Of a stretch of 64,000 bases of DNA, positions 1 through 10,900 are shown one piece after another. The stretch is from contig VWZL01005203.1 of assembly GCA_013396915.1 (NCBI GenBank), forward strand, positions 164,133 through 228,132, given 5' to 3'. Both the position numbers and the translations under genes were made by a program. The notes beneath the pieces were generated by a model, which saw nothing but the letters and a program-made list of their open reading frames with translations, searched no databases and was not told the origin of the DNA. Each line of letters starts with the position of its first letter. Position 1 is the stretch's first letter. This DNA comes from Stercorarius parasiticus. Its lineage: Eukaryota; Chordata; Aves; Charadriiformes; Stercorariidae.

Positions 1-349
1 GAGTGAGCGAGCGGCTGTGTGGTCCTACTTGCTGCCTGGGGTTAAACCATGACAAGGCTAAATGGGATTAAACCTGCATGTTCAAGCTTCAGAGCCAAAT
101 ATCTCAGTGACATATGGCAGTCTGGGAAACTCAGACCAAGCTGCCGAAGTAGGCTATTGAAGAAGCAAATAAAACAGCTGATGTCCCTGAGCCGCTCCTG
201 CCAACAGCCTCCATAGTCCTGGAGGGATCTTTCACTGCCAGTGACAAGGTCCCTTCAACTAGGGACATTTGCAGCTGCCCATACTACGAAAAAAAACAAC
301 CCCAAAACAGGTCAGTCACCCCAAATCTCGCAATCCTTACCGGCAGGAT
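1..349. other. Upstream flank, nothing identified
   Basis: No gene, exon with good splice borders or known repeat seen. The short ORFs here are not supported by any family resemblance. Confidence 0.4.
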
Positions 350-584
350 TTCCTGCCGGCTCCCCCATCGCCTGCCCTGGGGCGGAGGCCGAACCCTGCC
401 CCAAGGGCCGGGGGGGGGATGGCGGGCTCGGGCGGTGGTTGAGGTGAGGCGGCCACGTCGCTTACCTCTTCCAACAGAGTAGCTCTTGCCCAAACTTCTT
501 ATTTTTCACCGCCTGGGTTTAATCAATCAGCACCACCTGCCTGTGCCAGGACACCTCCGCCCTGCAGGGAGCTGAGGGGAGGGC

Positions 585-639
585 GGCCCGGCCCGGCCCG
601 GCCCGGCCCGGCCCAACCCAACCCAACCCAACCCAACCC
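585..639. repeat. Two adjoining pentamer arrays, (GGCCC)6 then (AACCC)5
   Basis: Six perfect GGCCC units at 585-614 run directly into five perfect AACCC units at 615-639. The two units differ only in their first two bases, so one array probably arose from the other. Confidence 0.95.
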
Positions 640-1097
640 AGACGCGAGACCACTCGGGGTTGCGAAGCGGCAGTCCGGGGAGGGAGAGGCCCCNGCCGGC
701 AGGAGACCTGCCCGGGCGAGGGTCAGCGAGGGCCGGCAGCCGGTTGACGGACCGCCCGGGCTTGCTAGGAGACGGCAGCGTGGGCTCCCCCCGGCCTTAG
801 TCCGCCGTCGCCTGGCCGGGCCGGCAGCAGGTAAGCAGCAGCAGCGGGGATTCCCCTGGGGGCCGGCCCGTCCTGAGGGAACCCGCCTGCCCTCGGCGGT
901 AAGGGAGGTGGCGGCGGGGCTTCCCCCGCAGCAGGGGCTGCCGGCGAGGTTAGGGGCGGCCTCCGTGGCAATGCCGGCGGTGTTTCTCAGAGAAAGTGTG
1001 AGTCCGCCTTTTTTTGGAAAGTAATTGGTGGCCCCCTGGGTCTGNTGGGTCTGGCGAGCCGCCAGGGAACAGCGGGAGGGCGGGCGGGCGACCGGCA

Positions 1098-1122
1098 CGG
1101 CTCGGCTCGGCTCGGCTCGGCT
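1098..1122. repeat. (CGGCT)5 pentamer array
   Basis: Five perfect CGGCT units inside the GC-rich segment, 110 bases before the candidate first-exon donor. Confidence 0.95.
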
Positions 1123-1414
1123 CGCCCTACGTGAGCTCCCCTCTGCCCCGGGCGGGCAGGCACCCCTGAGCAGCTGCAGCCCCTTTCGTATGAATGTTTC
1201 TAGGATAAGGTGAGAATTTAAATGGAGAATATTGAAAACTGGTTTCCTGCCACACCTGGTGAGGGGATGTCGGCGATTCACAGAAAATCGAGATCGTCGC
1301 AGCGCTGTGACTACAGCCCGATGGGGGGGGGTGTCTAACCCGGCTCTTCAGCACCAGTGAGGTATGCCTCAACAGCGAAGGAATATACCTATTTGTTGTT
1401 TTTATTTTTCACAG

Positions 1415-1468
1415 ATCAGCAGTGAGACACTTGGTTAAGCTCTCTTGCAGTTCATAGAAGCATTTAAG
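1415..1468 (+). other. IL1RL2: Possible additional 5' untranslated exon of IL1RL2
   Basis: A strong pyrimidine tract and acceptor ends at 1414, and a donor AAG/GTAATG follows 1468, leaving a 54-base candidate exon without a useful ORF. It lies just downstream of the GC-rich segment. Only splice-site appearance supports it. Confidence 0.25.
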
Positions 1469-1469
1469 G

Positions 1470-3559
1470 TAATGTGTATATCTGTATATTTTTGATTTAA
1501 AATGTTCATGGGTTTACGTAAAAGAAATGGTGTGATATTCTGACTTCTTGTTACTCAATTCTGAGAACAGGACTGTTGCATGTTGTAATATGTCCATGTT
1601 TTTGAATAAGTCATTCTAAGAAAAAGTGCCATGAGCGTGCAAAAATTACCGAACGACGTGAGTCTTCAAAGTTCTCATGAGACTAGTTGGTTTTTTTTTT
1701 AAATTGAGTAGATCAACTTTGAAAGAACTAAAGAGCAGAGGAAAAGGTGGTTGTACCAATTTAATCACAGATTTTGATGAGAATTATGCTTTACTATGTG
1801 CTATCAGGGATGCTGTAACTGTAATTCAGGTGTGTGTATCAGTGAAGACCTCTTTCAGATATTTGCCATAGTCTTTTTTTTTTTTAATTTTATTTTAAAT
1901 TCATACAAATATTTCTTTTCAGGGTGAAACTTTACAGATACGGTCTTAGATACATGGAATTTTTTCCCCTCTGGAAAACTTGGGAAAAATAACTCTTATC
2001 TGAATTCTGTCCTGAGTGGTAAAGCTCCAGAGGTCAATTGCAGACTCAAGATGCAGACAGAATGGCTGGGAAAAGGGAGAAATTTATCTGTTTATCATGG
2101 TGGAATGTGGTAGGAAAAACATTTGCACTTGACTCTGCAGTCATATGTTTGTTATTTTCATCATGAATTAAGTGAATGCGTGCACAGAGCAGAGCCTGAT
2201 TTTGCTGTTAGGTATACTTTCCACAGAAATGGAAATGTTTTCATTGTGAAAAGTCAGAGATAAGGAGGAGTCTTCTCAGAGCAGTTCATGTGTCTGGTTT
2301 TACACAGGGCTATATATATATTTGCAACTCTTCCATGTTGTCAAAAGGGCGAGTTATAAATTTAAATAGAAAGAACATTGAATTTATAGAGACGCAGGAT
2401 TCTGGAAGAGTTTCCTTCAGAATATGGCAAACTACTAGTGCTGCATCTACTGCTGGGGCAAAAAGCTGCTTAAAAGAGCACATATGAGACAACGCTAGAG
2501 TGAGGTAACGCTGTAATGAAACAGAGTTTATGAAAAAACAGCAATTCAGAAAAGTCATAAAGAAAATACCTAGTCATAAAAGGAGTCTATTCAGTCCTGT
2601 TTTCTCTTTAAATTATTTCATTATAATATTTTTGTCTTCTTTAAAATTGAAAACTAGAGATTTTAAGAGTTAACACCCATCACAATAGTGAAGAAAGTTG
2701 GAGTTTTTGTAGAAACATGCATAAACCCTTTCCAGTGATGTTAAAGTTTTGTGTATTTCTTTTATGCTTAACATTCTTGCAGGGACTCATTTCTTCTTAC
2801 AGCTAGGCAAGAGAAGACTTGCCTGGTAATTTGAGCAGAAATTTGCAATGAGGGAGGAGAGAAGAGAAGGGGAAGAAGAAATAAGCAGTCACTGCAAGAA
2901 ACAGTGTGGGTGACTCAATAGATGGCACACTTCCGAGTCAGTTTGATAAAGTAAAACACAGCAGCCAGAAGTGTCATCTTTGACTGTTGTAGAAATCAGT
3001 GATCACCTAAAGATTCTTCCCAACAGGCTGAGGTTCTCCTGCTCATTGTTCAGTTTGATTAATTGCATTTGTCCTTTCACAATGCTGTAAAAACTGTGGC
3101 AGGATGAATAGAAAAAAAAGCAGTAAGGCAGGCCAAGTTAAGGAACCATTTGTCAGAGGCATGCAACTAATAGATCCCTCTCCAAACACATTGGGGATAA
3201 GAAGCCTACCAAAGAGTCCTGAGAGCCAATAGATCATTTAGGTATTAAAAACCCCCTATGGGATGGGCTATGGGAAGATACGAACACAGCGGGGGGAAGG
3301 AATTTTTTGCATTTGTGTTCATCTTAGAACAGCATGGATTTCAGTGACAGTACCTTTTCTTATGGATAATCTTCTGTGGAAGGATCTGTCTCAAATTGAA
3401 AAGTCAGTAAAAGGCAGTTATAGAACAAATTTATCCGTAACAAAGCACCATGAATGGCTAATACTCACTCCGGTGTTCTCTTATTGTAAGTGTCTCATTT
3501 AAAGCAGCTTTCGGACCAAAAGATCAGAAAATGGTAAATGTTTTCTTTATCCTCCTCAA
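1470..3559. other. IL1RL2 5' intron, AT-rich, nothing identified
   Basis: Ordinary AT-rich intronic or untranslated sequence with short homopolymer runs. No recognisable exon or repeat family. Confidence 0.4.
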
Positions 3560-4740
3560 GTGATCAAAAGAGAGTGAGGAAAGTAGAGACCAGTGAGTCT
3601 GGTACGTGTAGCAGGCAGCTGGGTAGGAACTGCTTTATAGGATGGAACCAATGGAAATGAAGATAAACTATGTAGGGAAGAAGTCAACAGTAACTTTTCT
3701 AAAGGGAAGTCATGGCTCACAAATCCTAGAAGTGTGTTAGAATTGTACACATGTACACAAACGCATTGGATACAGGAGACATGGTTGATACAATGTGCCT
3801 TAATTTTCAAAAAGCATTCATCAGAGGCTGTCAATGAAGCCAGACTGCCACAGTGTATTTATTCTCACATTTATAAATGAGTAGGTAAAAAATAAATGCT
3901 CAGTTTTTCAAATGGAGGAAGATCACTAGTGGAATCCCAAACAACTGTCTTCTGCTTGGCATATATTTTTAATGATCCGTACAGAGGGAAAAATGTTACA
4001 GTGGCAGAATTTGCCAACAATACAAAGCTATTCAGGCTAGAATGTGGAGGGGTTAATTGCAAAGAGTGGCCGAAGGATGTCATGATAGTCAATGACTGGG
4101 TAATAATAGCAGAAGAAATTTCTTGTAGATAAATGTAAAGAAAATTTTAAATGAAAACACATGGTCAAAATCCTAACATCACGTGCTCAGCAGCTGACTG
4201 GGTTTACCTGATTTTTAACAGTGATGAGACCTTGGTATTTTATTACATAGGCCCATGGAAATACCAGGTCGATACTCAGTAGTATTCAAAGAACAAATAG
4301 ATTGTTAGAAATTATTATGAAATTATTATGAAGAAATCCAGAAAAAAAAATATCATTGTTTTAGTTTATAAGTCTAGTGCACCTATATTTTAAAGACTGT
4401 ATGCAAGTTCTGTTCTCCCCTCTCCATCTCAGTCTGCAGTGTAACTGGAGGAGGTACAGAAGAGGGTGGAAAAGATGGTCAGAAGAATGAAATCAGGTTC
4501 CATCGAAGGGACAGTTAGAGAGACTAAGACTGTAGCTTGGGAAGGCAAGAACTGGTGAGACTTGTACTAGAGGTGTTAAAAAAAAAAAAACAAAAAACCA
4601 AAACAAAACCTGAGTGCTTGACAAGCTGAATAGAAAATGTTCACTCATTTTTTTTCTTCTGGTATAATAATTAGCGACTGTCAGGTAAAACAGGCAGTTA
4701 ACAGGCTCAAAACAAGCCAAAGACAATTCCTATATTTCTT
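3560..4740 (+). mobile_element. Degraded ancient CR1/L3-like LINE remnant
   Basis: Decayed wording of a CR1/L3 reverse-transcriptase region can be followed: a stretch like GKSWLTNP near 3700, a line resembling FQKAF near 3810, FANNTKLFR near 4010-4040 (a relic of FADDTKLF) and a later stretch near 4440-4480 like the EEVQKRVEKMV part of the C-terminal region. Many frameshifts and stops; old and inactive. It lies directly upstream of the signal-peptide exon of IL1RL2. Identification is from memory of the family. Confidence 0.5.
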
Positions 4741-4837
4741 GTGTCCTGTATTAACTGTGTAATGCAAATGTTGACTTTCAATTGTGGATATTTATATTGG
4801 AAACTGATAACTGATGGTTTTCTTTCCTTTTTTGCAG

Positions 4838-4907
4838 GTAAACATGACAGCAAAAACATTGTTTTTGTGTAATATCACAACAGCATTGCTGTATTTAATT
4901 ATTGCAG
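4838..4907 (+). CDS. IL1RL2: IL1RL2 first coding exon (signal peptide)
   Basis: The acceptor TTTTTTGCAG precedes 4838, the ATG is at 4844-4846, and the donor GTAAGTTT follows 4907. Six bases are 5' untranslated. It encodes 21 residues with a hydrophobic core (ALLYLII) plus one base that completes a Glu codon in the next exon. No upstream in-frame ATG is possible because the exon begins just before it, so this start is firm if the acceptor is right. Confidence 0.75.
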
Positions 4908-7900
4908 GTAAGTTTATTGGTGGCTATGGAAGGTCTTGTTGGGAAACTTATTTTTTCACACAATACTAATTTTCTGTGAAAATGGCTGTAAAAGTCAAAT
5001 TTATGTGATGCCAGTGAGTTTTTTCTAAACTGTCCTAAAAGCAGGAACCCATAAAATGTATAATATGTGTAAGCTCGAGCAGGTTGCCCAGGACCATGTC
5101 CAGTTGCATTTTGAATATCTCTGCAGATGGAGACTCCACAACCTCTCTGGGCAACCTGTTCCAGTGTTTGATCACCCTCACAGTAAAAAAATTTGTTTTC
5201 TTGTGTTCAGATGGAATGTTATGTTTCAGTTTGTGCTTTTTGCCTCTTGTCCTGTCAGTGGGTAACACTGGTAAAAGTTTGGCCCCCTTTTCTTTGTTTC
5301 CTCCCATCAGGTATTTACACACATTGACAGGGTCTACCCACACACTCCCCAAGCTTCCTCTTCTCCAGGCTGAACTGTCTCTGCTCTTTCAACCTCTCCC
5401 CGTGTGAGAGATGCTCCACTCCCTTAATCGTCTTTGTGGCCCTGTGCTGGACTTTCTTCAGTAAATCAATCTCTCTCTCGTACTGGGGAGCCCAGAACTG
5501 GCTGCAGTACTCCAGATGTGGCCCTAACAGCGCTGAGTAGAGGGGAAGGATCACCTTCCTTGACCTGCTTGCAGGTTCTAATGAAGCCTAGGATGCCGTT
5601 AGCCTTCTTTGCCATGAGGAAACATTGATGGCTCATGGTCAGTTTGTTGACCCCAGTGTTCTTCTCTGCAGAGCTGCTTTCCAGCTGAATGGTCTCCAGC
5701 ATGTGCTGGTGCCTGGGGTCATTCCTCACCAGATGAACTTCATGAGGTTTCTGTCAGCTCACTTGTAACCCCCTGGTTATCAAACATTGGAACAGGCTGC
5801 CCAGGGAAGTGGTGGAATCACCATCCCTGGCGGTATTTAAAAGGTGGGTGGACGTGGTGCTTAGGAACATAGTTTAGTGGTGGTTTTGTCAGTGTTAGGT
5901 TCATGGTTGGATGCGATGATCTTAAAGGTCCCTTCCATCCTATCCTATCCTATTCACTTCTTCAGGCTGTTGAGCTCCATCTGGATGGTAGCAAGACCCT
6001 CTGGTGTGTAAGCTAATGAAATGAGTTTAGTTTAAAGTTTACAGAATGTGTCATTTCATATTGTAAAATACAACCATTTGACAATAACATCTAGATTTTT
6101 GTAAAATTGATAGGCTACTCAGTTGCAACTGCTTGTTTCTGCCCCTCAGCTGTCAATCAACAATCCAGTTCATGTTTAAAACATTTCAGATGGCTCAAAT
6201 GAGTTGCTGTCATAATCCTGTCATTCCACCTGGAATCTTGCAGCAGCGCCAGACTGTTAAAAGAAAAACTTAATGAATTTCCATTCCTTGAGTTTCTAGC
6301 AAGCAGTTTGGTTGGAAATGGTTTGGTGTTGGGTGTTTTTGCCCATGGATGGACAAGTTGCAAAGTTCACCAATCTGTTGGATAGTTCGTGTTTTTTTTT
6401 TTGGCTAACTAAGTAATCATATGGAAAGGTGATTATTTGGCTGCCCTTCCCCCAATAGCAGAGAGTTCTATTGTCTGTTTAGGTATGTGTGTACCTTATA
6501 ATTTTTTCCTGCTACGTGGGAGGTGGATTTCAGAAAAACTGAGGCAAGAAGTGTGTGAAAAAATTATGCTATTTCAGAGTATTAGCATTAAAGGCAGAAA
6601 ACGGTTATCAGTTCCTGCGGCCACAGCATTTCATAACCATCAAAGTTGTTATGGGGCATCCAATATAGATATCTCAGCAATTCAGTATTTTGATAAGTAA
6701 TTTGGAAAAGATCTATAGCGAAGTGGTGAGAGCTGTGGATGATAGGAAATTATCCCTGGTGGTTAAAATTAATGCTGACTATGAAAAGGCTGTCTGGATA
6801 TTGAATGGTTTAGTGACAGAATGTCAATAAGTAAAATCGAATGGATGTGTAGAGGCACGGAAGGGTCATACACATATAGCACAAACAAGCATACAGTGTG
6901 TGTGTGGTGTGAACATTAAGTTAATTAATAACCACTTGGGAAAAATGCTACTTTGACATCCCTGGATGCTTTCTGGAAGAGTTAGCTCTGTCATCTTTTT
7001 GGGATTTTTGGGAAGGGAGTAGAGCAGAAAACAGCTTCATTATGCTACTATATGACACCATGGTGAATGTGAATCAATTGAACTCTGCAGTTCCATTCAT
7101 TCCATTTCAGAAAGACTATATCAGAAAAGGTAGAGAGGTGAGTGACAGTGTTGTCTGATATGGAATGGCTTCCATATGAGAAGTCATTAAATGAAGGAGG
7201 ACTCAGAGGTAAAGAAAAGAGATGACTAAGGCAGGATGTGATGGAGGTCAATAAAACTGTAAATACCATAGACTAGGCAGATGAGGGAAAGTTTACTTTG
7301 CTATTTCTCATAACAAGAAAATACATGATACCCAGAGAAATGGTAAAAGGCAGTGACTGGTTTTTCACGCAGCACATAAGACGAAGGATGAAAGCGAAGT
7401 ATTACTCTGCTTGTTGTATCCGACTCTCTTTTCTTACGCATTTGAAACTGGCTGTTGTCAGAGACGGGGCTTTGGGCTAGACAATTACATGACTCTGTGT
7501 GGCTGTTCTTATATTCTAACAAAACAAGGAATTTTAGATAAATGTAATACTGACATAGGAATGTGACCATAGTATCCAGAGCTGGTGCCTTTTTTGTCAT
7601 ATTGACAAAAGAAAATAAATCTCATGTTTTTTTCCCCTGTGTGAATCCCCATGGGTTAGGGGGAAAGAAAACGAGCTCATTGGTAAGCACTTGTAATAAT
7701 TCCTCTTTAAATGCTTATAAAATGAGGGGTAAGTTGAAATTTCCATAGCAAACTTAATGTTTGTGCAACAGTAACTTTAACGTCAGTGTCCTCTTAGGAC
7801 ATTTGGGTACTGAGAGTATAGTCTGTCTTAAAGACCTACTTTGACTACAGTTAAATGAAGTTAACAAATAAAAACATTAAATGTGAAATTTGTGTGTGCA

Positions 7901-10900
7901 TGTTTGCGTGTATGTGCATGAAACAGATTTGAGAAATACAAGTACTTTAGTAATTTGCATCTGAAGACACAAATGACAGTCTGCTGCAAAGAGATTCCAC
8001 TGAGTGTAAAGTTTGCATTAAAAAACCAGCATTTTATTTCAGTAGCATAACTATATCTGTATATCATTGAGTAGTAGTCTCAACTGAAAATATAAGGGAT
8101 TATAATTGTATTTTTACTAGGTGATTTGCAGATGGAGGTGAAAACTCCAATGAACTTCGTAAATGTAATCAAGAAAGACGTTCATCATATCCTTTCACAG
8201 CGTTTGAGGTTTTCTTTAATGTCTGTCTCTTTCCTTTAGAGAAATGTGAAGCCTATGATGTGATGTTGAGGCAAAGTCTTGTGCCTCAGGGGCAGCCTCT
8301 TGCTATTAAATGTTCACTGGAAAAGAGCTTGGAAAGTGGAGACTACAACTTAACATGGTATAAAGTTGGTAACCAGACAGCTGTGCCTAGAGACAAACTG
8401 GCTAGAATTCATCAGCAGAAGAATTTAATTTGGTTTCTCCCTGCAATGTTAGAAGACTCTGGAGATTATGAATGTGTCATAAGGTGAAAGTTAAAAAAAA
8501 AATTACGTTGTTACAGAAATGACTTGCAAAGGGAATAACTCTTAGAAAGCAAGTAGAATTTTGAGGATAAGAGAAATACTAATGAAGAAGGGAGAGTGTG
8601 TTCACAAAGAATAAATTTAGGTCAGGGGAAGTAAGTCTAGTTTTGGTGTTCTTTTCCTAGTAGGCAAAAATAAATCTATTAGAGAAACTGTAAACTTCTC
8701 ATCCTCTCTTTCTTCTCCAAAAAGAATACCATATATTTTTGAGTTGGAAAATATGCCAAATAGGTTAATTTAATTATATTATATTAATTGCAGGAATTTG
8801 ACAAACTGCAGGAAAATGTGTACAAAAGTAACAGTTTTTGAGAGGATTGATGGTTTATGCTTAAATGAAAAATTTGCTGTAGAGGAGGTGATATTCACAT
8901 TATCATCTGCAAAGGTTGTGTGTCCACACTTGGATTTTTTCAGGAATGAGAAGAATATTCAGCCTGTTCGTTGGTATAAGGTGAGAATGTTGTGTTTTGT
9001 ATTGTCTTATAACTGTCCATTATTTAAAATATAAATCACTGATGTTTGTGAATTTTAAGAGAAAAACTAAAGATTTATTGTACATGGGGAAAAAATTATT
9101 TTAAAACAAATTGGTAGAGGATTAAGGCTTTTTATCTTTTAAAGGTGTATATAGTTTTTTTGATTAACGGGGTAGTAATTCAGTTTAGATGTAGGAGACG
9201 TTGACCCGCGTATCCACCAGGTGGCATCTTTTTACCTGCTAGCGAAACACTGTCCTGAATTTCTTTTGTGCGGAAACAGATTTACTATGTCATTTGTGAT
9301 AGATGGCATATCCATTATGTGCTCAGTATTGTTCCATTAAATAAATGCCATTTCTTATTGTTCCTGCTTATTTAAAAGCTCTTTCTGTTTCAAGAACATA
9401 GTGCCTTCTGCAGCATTCCTCCCTCATCCCCATGCAGTCCATATAGTACCAGGAGTATTTAAATACTTTAAAAAATTAAGTCTAATTATTAAAAAAAAAA
9501 ATCTTCATTAATGAATAATTTTACAAATACTGACACTTGCATTTCACTTCCTTATTTAAAGTGGAAAGTTGTTTTCTATAGGAAATGAACAGGAGTGTCT
9601 TTGAATTAAAAACTCGGAGCCAAAATGAAGTATGTTTTGCTTTTCATTCCACCCCCCTCACTCTTCCTCAGCCTCTGCAAAGTATTAATCCTATGCTGTG
9701 ATCCGCTGAAAGTTCAGATTGCATTAAAGAGAGAAAAACCTTGCAAAGATATAGTGGTATGTTCTTTACACATGTTTAGGACTGCCAGCTGCTGGAAGGG
9801 GAAAGGTTTGCCTTCTCAAACAGGGATCTTATAATTTTCGACGTGAATGTACACGATCAAGGAAACTATACATGCGAAACAACATATACCTACAATGGAA
9901 AACAATATAACATTTCACGAGATGTCAGTCTGGTTGTAGAAGGTAAGTAGATAATTTCACAGTGTTTGTGTTCATAACAGTGACTCCAAGTTTTTGTCCA
10001 AGTTTCTAATGACTAAAACTAAAAGACCCAATTTGTGGATAGGCATGCTCAGGGCTACTAGGGAAAGAAATTCTGACTGAGAGCTTACATATTTTTGGCT
10101 GTTGTTGCCACTGTGTTGAAGATTGGTTCCCCTGTTCAAAGTTGCAGTATGTCAGCTGCCAAGGTCCCTAAGCAGGTGCCCTGTAATGCTTGGTAGGCGC
10201 AGTACTTTCTGCAGTACCTCAGTCCTGCCCATCTTACTTCTCTCTCCTTCACATTATCCTCTTGCTGCAAGAACAGTGAACTAAACCAGTTCAAATTGTA
10301 GCAGTGTCTTGACTCTGTGTGTCCTATCTGTTTCCTTCAAACCTTTGTCTCTTCTGTTTTTGGTTTCAAGCTTCTCAGCACAAGAACTGTTGATCTCTGA
10401 TATCATGTGTCTAGCTCAGTAGACCCTGATTTATGTCAGGGGGCCACCAGCACAAGAAAAAAAAAATATAAAAGAAGGCCTAACTGTAAAAGGTGAACTC
10501 CTTTGCTAGCACAGCATTATGAGATTGATATTGGATCACTGAAAAGGCTGTATTGTATCAAGGTATGAAATGCCAATACCAATTTTACAATCCAGCTAAT
10601 GAAAGACATTTTTAGGTTTACTAATAGATTGCATTACTATTTAATGGTATCTTTTTGTGCTTCCCTGTTTTCTATATGCATACATGTGTATGTATGTATA
10701 TATGATATGAATATGTATCATAGTCGTATAGTAATATTCATGTATAATAATATATATTCATATAATCTCATATTCCAGGGTCTATATCTAGTCTAATGTA
10801 AACATTTAAAAGGGGCCACTGGTGTTGTACTTCCTTATAGATAGTGCTGTGGGAAGAATTGCAAGGCCTTTAACTAAAGTACAGAGATTAAATTTCCCCT

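Larger units (their letters stand above)
350..1209 (+). promoter_or_regulatory. CpG-island-like GC-rich segment, probable IL1RL2 promoter and first untranslated exon
   Basis: Very GC- and CpG-rich, unlike the AT-rich surroundings. A consensus donor AAG/GTGAGA after 1209 is a plausible end of a 5' untranslated exon leading to the coding exon at 4838. The start of transcription cannot be placed. The long open frame on the opposite strand (523-1281) follows from GC bias and contains two N bases, so I do not treat it as a gene. Single N bases are at 694 and 1045. Confidence 0.45.

Noticed and set aside
523..1281. 252-codon open frame on the - strand
   Set aside because: Lies in CpG-rich DNA where stop codons are rare, includes two N bases, is arginine/proline/glycine biased and overlaps pentamer arrays; no family resemblance.
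9625..9834. Frame running from the intron into the Ig2 exon at 9780
   Set aside because: It reads the exon in the wrong frame; the spliced frame starting DCQLLEG at 9780 is the real one.
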